Source: Mycobacterium sp. URHB0044
GTDB lineage: Bacteria > Actinomycetota > Actinomycetes > Mycobacteriales > Mycobacteriaceae
Direction of reading: 5' to 3'
NCBI RefSeq assembly: GCF_000620625.1
Contig: NZ_JIAW01000020.1
Coordinates: 1-64,000, forward strand
Length of the DNA stretch: 64,000 nucleotides
Each line of letters begins with the position of its first letter. Within the stretch, counting starts at the first letter, position 1. Of the stretch, positions 49,999-59,027 are shown piece after piece. The translations under genes and the position numbers were made by a program. Under the pieces are notes generated by a model. That model was not told the DNA's origin. It worked only from the letters and a program-made list of their open reading frames with translations, and made no database searches.

Positions 49999-51417
49999 TC
50001 ATTCCTCGCGACGTCGGCGTCGGCCGCCCTCCGTCGAGCTGACCTGCAAACGCGCCAACAGTTCGGATAACGGCTGGCCACCGATGTGCTGACCCTCCGC
50101 CGCGGTCGGCTCGTCGGCGCCACGGTGACGTGCGGCACGTTCCGATTCGGACGGCGGGGCCGGGGGCGGCGGCGGAGCGGAAGTCGGGGGCGGCGGCGAT
50201 GTCGCCAGCGTCGGCGGGTGCAGGTGCCTGCCAGGGTCGACGTCGGAGGGAGCGGAGTGCCGCGCACGTCGCGGGGATTCCTCGACGGTCGGGCCTGCGT
50301 CGGCGTGGCGGCCCCTCGGCACCTCGGCAGGCGGCGGCGTCATCGCTGGCGCGGGTGGCGGCGGGGCAGGCGTCGCTGGTGGGGCGGGCTCCGGTGGAGT
50401 GGGCCGCTGCGCGGCCGAGCCGTTCTCCGTCGTCACCGGCGAAATCCAGTTGCTGCCGGGGTTGCCGGCGGGGATGAACTGGCCCTCGGCGGGAGCGGGA
50501 CGCCACCCCTCCTCGCCGCCCGTGGTGTGCCGCGCCGGCTGGACGGGTTCCTGCCACGGCGACTGCGCGGCGGGTTGGGGCTGCGGCTCCGGTGCGGGTG
50601 GCGGGGGCGTCGGGGCGGGTGGTGGGGGGGGGGGTGGAGGCGTCGGCTCGGGTGCGGATGTGGGCTGCCAGCCGCGCTGCGCGGACTGCGCCTCCGACGC
50701 CCTGCGATGCGCACCGCCGAAGTCGGCAGCCGGACCCCAATCGTATTCCGGCGGTTCGGGTTCCACCGGCACGTCGATGATCGGACTCTCTTCGGTGTTG
50801 GGGTCGGTGTCGTCCTCGTCCTCGGTGTCGATCCGGCTGCTGATCACCCGGCCGGGACCCATGCCGCGGTCGTCCCCCGCAAGATGCCCTCGCCGCTCCT
50901 GCCCGCCGGCATTCTCCGGCGCGGCGTCCCAGTCGGGGAACGTGTGCACGCTGGTGCGCTCGGTTTCGATGGCGGGTCGATGCTGCAGGTCGGTGTCGAA
51001 GATGATCTCCAGGTTGGCGCGCAGCGCGGCCAGCTCCGCGCGCAGGCTGGCCACCTCGTCGGACGTCTGCGAACGCAGCTCCGCGGTGAGCTCACGCCTG
51101 AGTTGGGATTCAACGGACAGCTCGTATTCGCGCCGCGCGGAGATCTCACGATCGAGCTGCAAGTCGTAGACGAACTTGAGGTCGCGGGCCTTGGCTTGGT
51201 CGATGTCGGACTGGCGCCGGTAGATGAAGGAGACGAACGCGGCGACCACCGCCGCCCACAATGCGACGATTACGGCAAGCTTCAGCAACTCGACGCGATT
51301 GGTGAACACCAGGGCAGAACTGGCCACGATGGCGAGCACCAGCAACGTCGTCAGCAGTACCCAACCCGGCCTCCGAGTGACACGCCGAGAGCGTGCCGCA
51401 CGGGTCGGATCGGTCAT
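49999..51417 (-). CDS. Pro-rich membrane protein, DUF6779-like, Rv3604c-like
   Basis: A 472-residue protein. A basic start is followed by two transmembrane helices (VLLTTLLVLAIVASSALVFT and LAVIVALWAAVVAAFVSFIY), then a coiled-coil-like stretch (DLQLDREISARREYELSVES, LRAELAALRANLEI), and about 300 residues of Pro/Ala/Glu-rich disorder ending RRRRREE. Cytoplasmic location of the tail is inferred. ATG 51417 is used rather than 51444. The C-strand contains an 11-C run (50624-50634). Position matches Rv3604c; function unknown. Confidence 0.78.
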   Translation of the reverse strand: MTDPTRAARSRRVTRRPGWVLLTTLLVLAIVASSALVFTNRVELLKLAVIVALWAAVVAAFVSFIYRRQSDIDQAKARDLKFVYDLQLDREISARREYELSVESQLRRELTAELRSQTSDEVASLRAELAALRANLEIIFDTDLQHRPAIETERTSVHTFPDWDAAPENAGGQERRGHLAGDDRGMGPGRVISSRIDTEDEDDTDPNTEESPIIDVPVEPEPPEYDWGPAADFGGAHRRASEAQSAQRGWQPTSAPEPTPPPPPPPPAPTPPPPAPEPQPQPAAQSPWQEPVQPARHTTGGEEGWRPAPAEGQFIPAGNPGSNWISPVTTENGSAAQRPTPPEPAPPATPAPPPPAPAMTPPPAEVPRGRHADAGPTVEESPRRARHSAPSDVDPGRHLHPPTLATSPPPPTSAPPPPPAPPSESERAARHRGADEPTAAEGQHIGGQPLSELLARLQVSSTEGGRRRRREE

Positions 51418-51493
51418 GGGCCGACTGTACCCGCCACAGGTCACTGAGCGTGTCGACCTCTACGGCGATTCGGCGTGCCAGGTGCGCCTTCGC

Positions 51494-51970
51494 CTATTCC
51501 GGCACTCCGTCGGGGTTTTCCGGCGGCTCCGGCGGGGACTTGCAGCAATGCTGTAACCACAGTGCGGCGATCACCAGCGCCAGTGCGCTCACCGCCGCAA
51601 CCAGAGCGCCTGCGGTGTCCTCCCCCGCGACTCGCATCACGCCGCGCCGCGGGATCAGGTACACCAGTACGCCGACCCACCAACCGAGCACCAGCGCACC
51701 CACCCATGCCGACGCCTTTGCCGTTGTCACGGAACTCGCCACCGCGAGCGGATGCAGGCCACCAGGACCCGGGCCGATCTTGCCGTCGTTGACCTTCGCC
51801 CGGACATAGAACGCCCAACCGGCCTCACCCACCGCGACCACCAGTAGCGACAGCCCCGTCCACACGGTGATCGGCGGAAAGTACCGGTACAAACCGATCA
51901 CCAGGACGTAGCCGGCGATGGCGGCGATCACCGTCGCGGCGGTGAGGTCGCGTTTGCGGGTCGGGCCCAT
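51494..51970 (-). CDS. DUF3180 membrane protein, Rv3605c-like
   Basis: A 158-residue protein with four transmembrane helices (LTAATVIAAIAGYVLVIGLY; WTGLSLLVVAVGEAGWAFYV; AKASAWVGALVLGWWVGVLV; GALVAAVSALALVIAALWLQ), each pair joined by short loops, and a Pro-rich cytosolic tail. This is the DUF3180 family, always beside folate genes in mycobacteria. Its ATG (51970) overlaps the folK stop by one base, so it is part of the fol operon. Function unknown. Confidence 0.86.
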   Translation of the reverse strand: MGPTRKRDLTAATVIAAIAGYVLVIGLYRYFPPITVWTGLSLLVVAVGEAGWAFYVRAKVNDGKIGPGPGGLHPLAVASSVTTAKASAWVGALVLGWWVGVLVYLIPRRGVMRVAGEDTAGALVAAVSALALVIAALWLQHCCKSPPEPPENPDGVPE

Positions 51971-52485
51971 CAGATGTCGAGCACCAGATCGGTGCGGCGG
52001 ACGCCCGCCCGCTCGGCCGGGTCGATGTCGTCAAGCAGACGCGCGACGGACTGCGGCCGACCGTCGACGGTCAGCGTCGCGGCCGGATCCACCGCGAGCC
52101 ACGGAATCAACACGAAGGCGCGCTGGTGTGCGAGCGGATGCGGCAGCACGAGCACCTCGTCGTCGGAGCGCACCTCGATCGGGCCGTCGTGGCAGGTGAC
52201 CAGGTCCACGTCGAGTGTCCGTGGACCCCAACGCTGGTCGCGAACCCGACCGCCCGCCTCCTCCAGTTCCTGGCCACGCCGCAACCACCCGTGGCAGTCC
52301 AGATGGCGGTCGTCGGCAACGAGGACGGCGTTGAGGAACGCGCCCTGTTCGACGCCGCCCCATGCCGCGGTCTCGTACACCGGCGACACCGATCGAACGG
52401 CATCGCCGAGTCCGTCGACCACCGACTGCAGCAGCGCACGGCGGTCACCGAGGTTGGACCCGATCGACAACACGACGGTGCTCAT
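51970..52485 (-). CDS. folK: HPPK, dihydropterin pyrophosphokinase
   Basis: A 171-residue enzyme transferring pyrophosphate from ATP to 6-hydroxymethyl-dihydropterin. Family motifs: LSIGSNLGDRRALLQSVVDG, SPVYETAAWGGVEQGAFLNA (pterin binding), and RWGPRTLDVDLVTCHD with the metal Asp residues, then LPHPLAHQRAFVLIPW. ATG 52485 overlaps the folB stop by four bases. Acts after FolB and before FolP. Confidence 0.96.
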   Translation of the reverse strand: MSTVVLSIGSNLGDRRALLQSVVDGLGDAVRSVSPVYETAAWGGVEQGAFLNAVLVADDRHLDCHGWLRRGQELEEAGGRVRDQRWGPRTLDVDLVTCHDGPIEVRSDDEVLVLPHPLAHQRAFVLIPWLAVDPAATLTVDGRPQSVARLLDDIDPAERAGVRRTDLVLDI

Positions 52486-52853
52486 CGCGCGCCCCGCCTC
52501 GAACGTCGAGCCACGACCGCGACGTCGGCGAACGTCAGCGGGATCGGCGCGCTGGGCTTGTGCACGACGACCTCGACGCCGTGCACCCGCTCGTCGGTCA
52601 TCACGCCTTCGGCGATCTCGGCGGCGACGGTTTCGATCAGGTTGCGCGGCGGCCCCGCCACGACGTCGGCGGCCCGCTGCGCCAGCGCGCCGTAGTCCAA
52701 GGTGTCGACGAGGTCGTCGCTGGCTGCGGCGGCAGCGAGGTCGATCCACACCGTGATGTCGACGACGAAGTCCTGCCCGTCGCGGCGCTCGTGCTCGAAG
52801 ACGCCGTGATGACCGCGAACGGTCAAGCCGCGCAACTCGATTCGGTCCGCCAT
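52482..52853 (-). CDS. folB: Dihydroneopterin aldolase
   Basis: A 123-residue T-fold enzyme cleaving dihydroneopterin to hydroxymethyl-dihydropterin and glycolaldehyde. ELRGLTVRGHHGVFEHERRD holds the substrate region, DTLDYGALAQRAADVV has the conserved Tyr, and NLIETVAAEIAEGV the substrate Glu, followed by the catalytic Lys in VVVHKPSAPIP. The ATG shares a base with the folP stop. Four-base overlap with folK. Confidence 0.96.
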   Translation of the reverse strand: MADRIELRGLTVRGHHGVFEHERRDGQDFVVDITVWIDLAAAAASDDLVDTLDYGALAQRAADVVAGPPRNLIETVAAEIAEGVMTDERVHGVEVVVHKPSAPIPLTFADVAVVARRSRRGAR

Positions 52854-53701
52854 TAAAGGTTTCCGCCCCACGCCTCGACGACCTTGACCGCGTCGACGCT
52901 CGCCCGAACGTCGTGCACGCGCACGCCCCACACACCGCACTGGGCGGCCAGCGCGGAGATCACCGCGGTGGCGGTCTCCCGACCTGCCGGATCCCTTGGC
53001 GTGCCGTCGGATTCGGCCAGCAGCGTGCCGAGGAAGCGCTTGCGCGACGCGCCGACGAGCACCGGAATGCCGCCGGCGACGAAGTCCGGCAGCGCCCGCA
53101 ACAACGCCCAATTGTGTTCTGCGTTCTTGGCGAACCCCAGTCCGGGGTCGATGATCAGATTGGCCGGGTCGACCCCGGCCGCCACCGCGGCGTCCACGCA
53201 GCGCAGCAGTTCGGCACGGACGTCGGCGACGACGTCGGCGTACTCGGGCGCCTGGTGCGGGCGCTGCGCGCCGACCGAGCGCCAGTGCATCAGCACCCAC
53301 GGCACCCCCGCGTCGGCGAGAAGTGGGGCCATGTCCGGGTCGGCCAGCCCACCGGAGACGTCGTTGACGATCCGCGCGCCGTTCTCCAGTGCGGCGCGTG
53401 CCACCGCGGCGTGCATCGTGTCGATGCTGACCGTAACCCCTTGCGAGGCAAGGGCTTTGATCACTGGCACCACGCGCGCCGTCTCGACGCTTGCGTCGAT
53501 CCGGGTGGCACCGGGACGGGTGGACTCGCCGCCGACGTCGATGATCGCGGCGCCCTGTGCGGTCAGCTTCAGACCGTGCTCGACGGCCCGGTCACGGTCC
53601 AGGAACAGCCCGCCGTCGGAGAAGGAGTCGTCGGTGACGTTGACGACCCCCATCACGCGTGTACGCGTCCCTGAAGGGACCATCCGGCTGGCTGGGCTCA
53701 C
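52853..53701 (-). CDS. folP: Dihydropteroate synthase
   Basis: A 282-residue TIM-barrel enzyme joining pABA to dihydropterin pyrophosphate, the sulfonamide target. Motifs: VMGVVNVTDDSFSDGG, DVGGESTRPGATRID, VSIDTMHAAVARAAL, NDVSGGLADPDMAPL, DPGLGFAKNAEHNWALL and LVGASRKRFLG, followed by the C-terminal RVHDVRASVDAVKVV. GTG 53701 overlaps the folE stop by four bases and matches the mycobacterial FolP1 start. The longer open frame to 54040 lies over folE and is not real. Confidence 0.95.
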   Translation of the reverse strand: MSPASRMVPSGTRTRVMGVVNVTDDSFSDGGLFLDRDRAVEHGLKLTAQGAAIIDVGGESTRPGATRIDASVETARVVPVIKALASQGVTVSIDTMHAAVARAALENGARIVNDVSGGLADPDMAPLLADAGVPWVLMHWRSVGAQRPHQAPEYADVVADVRAELLRCVDAAVAAGVDPANLIIDPGLGFAKNAEHNWALLRALPDFVAGGIPVLVGASRKRFLGTLLAESDGTPRDPAGRETATAVISALAAQCGVWGVRVHDVRASVDAVKVVEAWGGNL

Positions 53702-54306
53702 TTCCGCAGGATCAGATCCAACGCCTCGGCACGCGATGCCTTGTCGGTCTTGAACTGCCCGCGCACGGCCGACGTGGTGGTGACGGCGCCCGGCTTGCGG
53801 ATGCCGCGCATCGCCATGCAGAGGTGCTCGGCCTCGATGACGACGATGACGCCCCGCGGATCGAGCTTGCGCATCATCGCGTCGGCGATCTGGCCGGTGA
53901 GGCGTTCCTGCACCTGCGGCCGTTTGGCGTACAGGTCGACGACGCGGGCGAGCTTGGACAGCCCGGTGATGCGGCCGTCCACCCCGGGGATGTAGCCGAC
54001 GTGCGCGACGCCGTGGAAGGCCACCAGGTGGTGCTCGCACGTCGAGTACATCGGGATGTCCTTGACCAGCACCAGTTCGTCGTGTTGCTCGTCGAACGTG
54101 GTGTTGAGCACGTCGTCGGGATTGACGTACAGCCCGGCGAACATCTCCTTGTACGCCCTGGCCACCCGCGCCGGAGTGTCGAGGAGACCATGCCGCTCCG
54201 GGTCCTCCCCGATGGCGATCAGCAACTCGCGCACGGCGGCCTCGGCGCGGGGTTGGTCGAACTCGGGGACTGTGAGCGTGGTCGGATCGATCTGCGACCG
54301 CGTCAT
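53698..54306 (-). CDS. folE: GTP cyclohydrolase I
   Basis: A 202-residue enzyme opening GTP to dihydroneopterin triphosphate, the first folate step. Zinc and catalytic residues are in YSTCEHHLVAFHGVAHVGYI, the tunnel-fold motif in TGLSKLARVVDLYAKRPQVQERLTGQ and the later HLCMAMRGIRKPGAVTTTSA with the third zinc Cys. ATG 54306 is 18 bases after the ftsH stop. First of the folE-P-B-K run. Confidence 0.97.
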   Translation of the reverse strand: MTRSQIDPTTLTVPEFDQPRAEAAVRELLIAIGEDPERHGLLDTPARVARAYKEMFAGLYVNPDDVLNTTFDEQHDELVLVKDIPMYSTCEHHLVAFHGVAHVGYIPGVDGRITGLSKLARVVDLYAKRPQVQERLTGQIADAMMRKLDPRGVIVVIEAEHLCMAMRGIRKPGAVTTTSAVRGQFKTDKASRAEALDLILRK

Positions 54307-54324
54307 CTGGTGGCTCCGTTCGTA

Positions 54325-56688
54325 TCAGCCAGGGGGCGGCGGATTTTGCCGGTCGTCCGACCGGTCACCGTGATTCTGCTCGTCGCGCGGGGTTGGCGCT
54401 GGAGCGCCTCCCTGCGGGGCGTGCTGCCCGGGCTGCGGGTACGGCTGGTAGGGCGGGTACTGCTGCTGCGGCGGCGGTGGCTGCTGCTGCCAGCCCGAGG
54501 GAGGCGGAGGCGGCGGCGGGTACCAGTAGCCCTGGGGATGTTGACCGGGATGTTGCGGCGGCCAGCCCGGCGCGTGCCAGCCCGCAGGGGCGCCGTAGTC
54601 GGGCTGGGTGGAACCAGGCTGAGAAGGAGCACCGTGGTTGCCGTTCACCGGGGAACCGTTGCCGCCGGCGCCGTTCGTGCCGTTGTGCCGCGCGGCGGCC
54701 TCGGCGGCGTGGGTGGCGGCGGCGATGGCCGCCTTGAACGCCGGCTCGGGTGTCGGCTTGGGCCACTCCTCACCGCGTTCGATGGCGAGCTCGCCGGGCG
54801 TCTTGATCGGCGGCTTGTCGGACGGCACGCGGCCACCGAAGTCGTCGAACATGGTCAGGCGCGGGCGCTTCTTCACGTCACCGAAGATGGCCTGCAACTC
54901 GGTGCGGTGCAGGGTCTCCTTCTCCAGCAGCTCGCCGGCCAGGATGTCCAGCACGTCGCGGTACTCGGTGAGGATCTCCCACGCCTCGGTGTGCGCGGCC
55001 TCGATCAGCTTGCGCACCTCGTCGTCGATGATCTGCGCGACCTCGTGGCTGTAGTCCGCCTGGTTGCCCATGGTGCGGCCCAGGAACGGATCGCCGTGCT
55101 CGGTGCCGTACTTGACCGCGCCGAGCTTGGAGCTCATGCCGTATTCGGTCACCATCGCGCGGGCGATCTTGGTGGCCTGATCGATGTCCGACACCGCCCC
55201 GGTGGTCGGCTCGCGGAACACGAGTTCCTCGGCCGCGCGCCCACCCATCGCGAAGACCAGACGCGCGATCATCTCCGAGCGGGTCATCAGACCCTTGTCG
55301 TCCTCCGGCACCGCCACGGCGTGCCCGCCGGTGCGTCCGCGAGCCAGGATGGTGACCTTGTAGATCGGCTCGATGTCCGGCATCGCCCACGCGGCCAGCG
55401 TGTGGCCACCTTCGTGGTAGGCGGTGATCTTCTTCTCGTGCTCGCTGATGATGCGGCCCTTGCGGCGCGGTCCGCCGACGACGCGGTCCACCGCCTCCTC
55501 GAGCGCGGCGCCGGTGATGACGGTGCCGTTCTCGCGGGCGGTCAGCAGCGCGGCCTCGTTGATGACGTTGGCCAGGTCGGCACCCGACATGCCGACGGTC
55601 CGCTTGGCGAGCCCGTCCAGGTCGGCGTCGGGCGCGATCGGCTTGCCCTGCGAGTGCACCTTCAACACCGCACGCCTGCCGGCGATGTCGGGGTTGGACA
55701 CCGGGATCTGCCGGTCGAACCGGCCGGGCCGCAGCAGTGCCGGGTCAAGGATGTCGGGCCGGTTGGTGGCGGCGATCAGGATGACGCCCTGGCGTTCGCC
55801 GAAGCCGTCCATCTCGACCAGCAGCTGGTTGAGTGTCTGTTCGCGTTCGTCGTGCCCGCCGCCAAGCCCTGCACCACGCTGGCGCCCGACGGCGTCGATC
55901 TCGTCGACGAAGATGATGCAGGGGCTGTTCTGCTTGGCCTGCTCGAACATGTCGCGGACCCGGGATGCGCCAACGCCGACGAACATCTCGACGAAGTCGG
56001 AACCTGAAATCGTGAAGAACGGAACCCCTGCCTCACCGGCGACGGCCCGCGCCAGCAGCGTCTTGCCGGTGCCGGGCGGCCCGTACAGGAGCACGCCCTT
56101 GGGGATCTTGGCGCCAAGCGCCTGATAGCGCGTCGGGTTCTGCAGGAAGTCCTTGATCTCGTAGAGCTCCTCGACCGCCTCGTCGACGCCGGCGACGTCG
56201 GCGAACGTGGTCTTGGGGAGATCCTTGTTCAGCTGCTTGGCCTTCGACTTGCCGAAGCCGAAGCCCATCCGCCCACCGGACTGCATCCGGGAGAACATCA
56301 CGAACAAGCCGACGAGCAGCAGCAGCGGCAGCAGGTAGATGAGCAGCGAGCCGAGCACGCTGCCCTGGTTCACCACGGTGTTGGTCTTGGCGTTCTTGGC
56401 GCTCAGCGCGTCGAACAGCGCCACGGCGTACCCAGTCGGGTACTTCGCGATGACCTTGTCGCTGTTCTCGGTGTCGCCGTTTCCGCTCTTCAGGTCGAGG
56501 CGAACCTGCTGTTCGCGGTCGTCGATCTGCGCGCTCTTGACGTTGTCGCCGTTGATCTGGGCCATCGCCACCGACGTGTCGACGGGCTTGTAGCCGCGCG
56601 TGTCATCGCTGAAGTAGAAGAAGGACCACCCGAGGAGTAAGACGACCGCAATGGCGGTCAGGGTGCGGATGACGTTCTTTCGGTTCAT
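54325..56688 (-). CDS. ftsH: Membrane AAA+ metalloprotease FtsH
   Basis: A 787-residue membrane protease. Two N-terminal helices (TLTAIAVVLLLGWSFFYFSD and LIYLLPLLLLVGLFVMFSRM) flank an extracytoplasmic domain, followed by the AAA domain (Walker A YGPPGTGKTLLARAVAGEAG, DEIDAVGRQRGAGLGGGHDE) and the zinc-protease HEGGHTLAAW. The C-terminal 120 residues are Pro/Gln/Gly-rich (GWQQQPPPPQQQYPPYQPYP) and may be disordered. It degrades misassembled membrane proteins. ATG 56688. Confidence 0.96.
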   Translation of the reverse strand: MNRKNVIRTLTAIAVVLLLGWSFFYFSDDTRGYKPVDTSVAMAQINGDNVKSAQIDDREQQVRLDLKSGNGDTENSDKVIAKYPTGYAVALFDALSAKNAKTNTVVNQGSVLGSLLIYLLPLLLLVGLFVMFSRMQSGGRMGFGFGKSKAKQLNKDLPKTTFADVAGVDEAVEELYEIKDFLQNPTRYQALGAKIPKGVLLYGPPGTGKTLLARAVAGEAGVPFFTISGSDFVEMFVGVGASRVRDMFEQAKQNSPCIIFVDEIDAVGRQRGAGLGGGHDEREQTLNQLLVEMDGFGERQGVILIAATNRPDILDPALLRPGRFDRQIPVSNPDIAGRRAVLKVHSQGKPIAPDADLDGLAKRTVGMSGADLANVINEAALLTARENGTVITGAALEEAVDRVVGGPRRKGRIISEHEKKITAYHEGGHTLAAWAMPDIEPIYKVTILARGRTGGHAVAVPEDDKGLMTRSEMIARLVFAMGGRAAEELVFREPTTGAVSDIDQATKIARAMVTEYGMSSKLGAVKYGTEHGDPFLGRTMGNQADYSHEVAQIIDDEVRKLIEAAHTEAWEILTEYRDVLDILAGELLEKETLHRTELQAIFGDVKKRPRLTMFDDFGGRVPSDKPPIKTPGELAIERGEEWPKPTPEPAFKAAIAAATHAAEAAARHNGTNGAGGNGSPVNGNHGAPSQPGSTQPDYGAPAGWHAPGWPPQHPGQHPQGYWYPPPPPPPSGWQQQPPPPQQQYPPYQPYPQPGQHAPQGGAPAPTPRDEQNHGDRSDDRQNPPPPG

Positions 56689-56840
56689 CGTTGTCTTCGG
56701 CCCGCGAGCGGATACGCCGGCCAGGTCCTTCCGGTACGCATAAGTAGTCAGTTCAGGCTACCGCTAGGACAACGTGGCGCAGTTCCCGACGGTGACATGG
56801 GCGCAGCCGGGGACTCTGACAGCCTTGCAAGACTGAGACC

Positions 56841-57803
56841 GTGATCACATCGGCCGAGCGGTTCGTCGACACCAACGGCGTCCGGTTGCGCGTCGTCGAG
56901 GCCGGTGAACGCGGCAACCCCGTCGTAGTCCTCGCCCACGGCTTTCCCGAGCTGGCGTACACCTGGCGGCATCAGATCCACGCGCTGGCCAGTGCCGGCT
57001 ACCACGTGCTCGCGCCCGACCAGCGCGGCTACGGCGGCTCGTCGAAACCGGTCGACGTCGGCGCATACACCGTCGCGGAGTTGTCGGCCGACGTCGTCGG
57101 GCTGCTCGATGACGTCGGCGCAGAGGAAGCGGTGATCGTCGGCCACGACTTCGGCGGTGTCGTGGCATGGGGAGCCCCACTGCTGCACCCCGACCGCTTC
57201 TGCGGCGTCGTCGGCATCAGCTTTCCGCCGGTGCCGCGGTCCCGGATTCCGACCACCCAGGCTTTTCGGCGGATGTTCGGGGACAACTTCTTCTACATCC
57301 TCTACTTCCAGGAACCGGGGCCCGCGGACGCAGAACTCGCCTCAGATCCGGCGACCACGCTGCGCCGGCTGATGGCCGCACCGCGGCCCGACGACCACGG
57401 TGCGGCGGCGCGGATGCTCGCGCCGGGACCCGAGGGCTTCGTCGCCAGGTTGCCCGAGCCGGGGGGCATTCCGCCGTGGCTGACGCAGGACGAGTTCGAC
57501 CACTACGTCGACCGATTCACCGACAACGGCTTCACCGGACCGCTGAACTGGTACCGCTACTTGGATCGCAACTGGGAACTGACGGCCCACACCCCGGCGT
57601 CGTCGATCGCCGTGCCCGCGCTGTTCATCGGCGGCACGGCGGACCCGACGCTCGCGTACACCCCGCGCGATCGGGTCCGCGAACTGGTCAGTGGTGACTA
57701 CCGTGAGGTGATGCTCGACGGCGGCCACTGGCTGCCGGAGGAACGACCGGACGAGGTGAACCAGGCGCTCCTGGAGTTCCTCGGGGAATTGGAGTTGCAA
57801 TGA
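56841..57803 (+). CDS. ephA: Epoxide hydrolase, EphA-like
   Basis: A 320-residue alpha/beta hydrolase. Oxyanion motif HGFPELAYTWRHQ, nucleophile Asp in VGHDFGGVVAWGA, acid residue in IGGTADPTLAY and catalytic His in LDGGHWLPEERPDEV, with lid tyrosines, as in epoxide hydrolases. Opens epoxides to diols; the physiological substrate is unknown. GTG 56841. It sits between ftsH and an LLM oxidoreductase, as in Rv3617-Rv3618, but the espACD genes of M. tuberculosis that lie between are absent. Confidence 0.87.
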   Translation: MITSAERFVDTNGVRLRVVEAGERGNPVVVLAHGFPELAYTWRHQIHALASAGYHVLAPDQRGYGGSSKPVDVGAYTVAELSADVVGLLDDVGAEEAVIVGHDFGGVVAWGAPLLHPDRFCGVVGISFPPVPRSRIPTTQAFRRMFGDNFFYILYFQEPGPADAELASDPATTLRRLMAAPRPDDHGAAARMLAPGPEGFVARLPEPGGIPPWLTQDEFDHYVDRFTDNGFTGPLNWYRYLDRNWELTAHTPASSIAVPALFIGGTADPTLAYTPRDRVRELVSGDYREVMLDGGHWLPEERPDEVNQALLEFLGELELQ

Positions 57804-59017
57804 CGCGACCACTCAACTTCGGCGTGTTCATCACGCCATTTCATCCGGTGGGCCAATCCCCCACGCACGCATTGCAATACGACATGGATCGGGTCGAGGC
57901 ACTGGACCGCCTCGGGTTCGACGAAGCGTGGTTCGGCGAGCACCACTCCGGCGGTTACGAGCTGATCGCCTGTCCCGAGGTGTTCATCGCCGCGGCGGCC
58001 GAGCGCACCAAGCACATCCGGCTCGGCACGGGCGTCGTGTCGCTGCCCTACCACCACCCGTTGATGGTGGCCGACCGTTGGGTGCTGCTCGACCACCTGA
58101 CCCGCGGACGGGTCATCTTCGGTACCGGACCAGGCGCACTGCCGTCGGACGCCTACATGATGGGCATCGACCCGGTGGACCAGCGACCGATGATGCAGGA
58201 GTCACTCGAGGCCATCCTGGCGCTGTTCCGCGCGGCGCCCGACGAGCGGATCAACCGCAAGACGGACTGGTTCACGCTGCGCGATGCGGCACTGCACATC
58301 CGGCCCTACACCTGGCCCTACCCCGAGATATCCACGGCCGCAATGGTTTCCCCGTCCGGGCCGCGGCTGGCCGGCGCGCTCGGCACCTCACTGCTTTCGC
58401 TGTCGATGTCGATACCGGGTGGCTACGCCGCGCTGGAGACGACCTGGGACGTCGTCGGCGAACAGGCCGCCAAGTCGGGGCGTGCCGCACCGAACCGCGA
58501 CGACTGGCGCGTGCTCGGCATCATTCATCTGGCCGACACCCGCGAGCAGGCCATCGAGGACTGCACGTACGGGCTGCAGGACTTCGCCAACTACTTCGGC
58601 GCTGCGGGCTTCGTTCCACTCAACAACGAGGTCGAGGGCAACCAGACCCCGCAGCAGTTCGTCGAAGACTATGCAAGCAAGGGCAATTGCTGCATCGGCA
58701 CGCCAGCCGACGCGGTGACCTACATCCAGGATCTGCTCGACCGGTCGGGCGGCTTCGGCACCCTGCTGCTGCTCGGCCACGACTGGGCGCCGCCCGCGGC
58801 CACCTACCACTCATACGAACTGTTCGCGCGAGAAGTGATGCCGCACTTCAAGGGACAGCTCGCCGCACCGCACGCATCCCACGAATGGGCGAAGGGGATG
58901 CGGGATCAACTGCTCGGCCGCGCAGGCGAGGCCATCGTCAACGCGATCACCGAACACGTCGTCGAACAAAGCGACGGCGAACAACGGGACGGGGTCGAAC
59001 AGAAGGCCAATCTGTAG
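57800..59017 (+). CDS. Luciferase-like flavin oxidoreductase, Rv3618-like
   Basis: A 405-residue luciferase-family (LLM class) flavin-dependent monooxygenase: LNFGVFITPFHPVGQSPTHA, WFGEHHSGGYELIACPEVFI, GTGVVSLPYHHPLMVADRWV and GRVIFGTGPGALPSDAYMMG. It uses FMN or F420; the motif set resembles bacterial luciferase-like monooxygenases with FMNH2. The ATG overlaps the ephA stop (ATGA), so both act in one unit. Substrate unknown, perhaps an alkane or alkanal-type compound. Confidence 0.86.
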   Translation: MTRPLNFGVFITPFHPVGQSPTHALQYDMDRVEALDRLGFDEAWFGEHHSGGYELIACPEVFIAAAAERTKHIRLGTGVVSLPYHHPLMVADRWVLLDHLTRGRVIFGTGPGALPSDAYMMGIDPVDQRPMMQESLEAILALFRAAPDERINRKTDWFTLRDAALHIRPYTWPYPEISTAAMVSPSGPRLAGALGTSLLSLSMSIPGGYAALETTWDVVGEQAAKSGRAAPNRDDWRVLGIIHLADTREQAIEDCTYGLQDFANYFGAAGFVPLNNEVEGNQTPQQFVEDYASKGNCCIGTPADAVTYIQDLLDRSGGFGTLLLLGHDWAPPAATYHSYELFAREVMPHFKGQLAAPHASHEWAKGMRDQLLGRAGEAIVNAITEHVVEQSDGEQRDGVEQKANL

Positions 59018-59027
59018 GGTGCCTGAT

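Noticed and set aside
53659..56007. 782-residue plus-strand frame opposite folE and ftsH
   Set aside because: Shadow of conserved minus-strand genes with no motif of its own.
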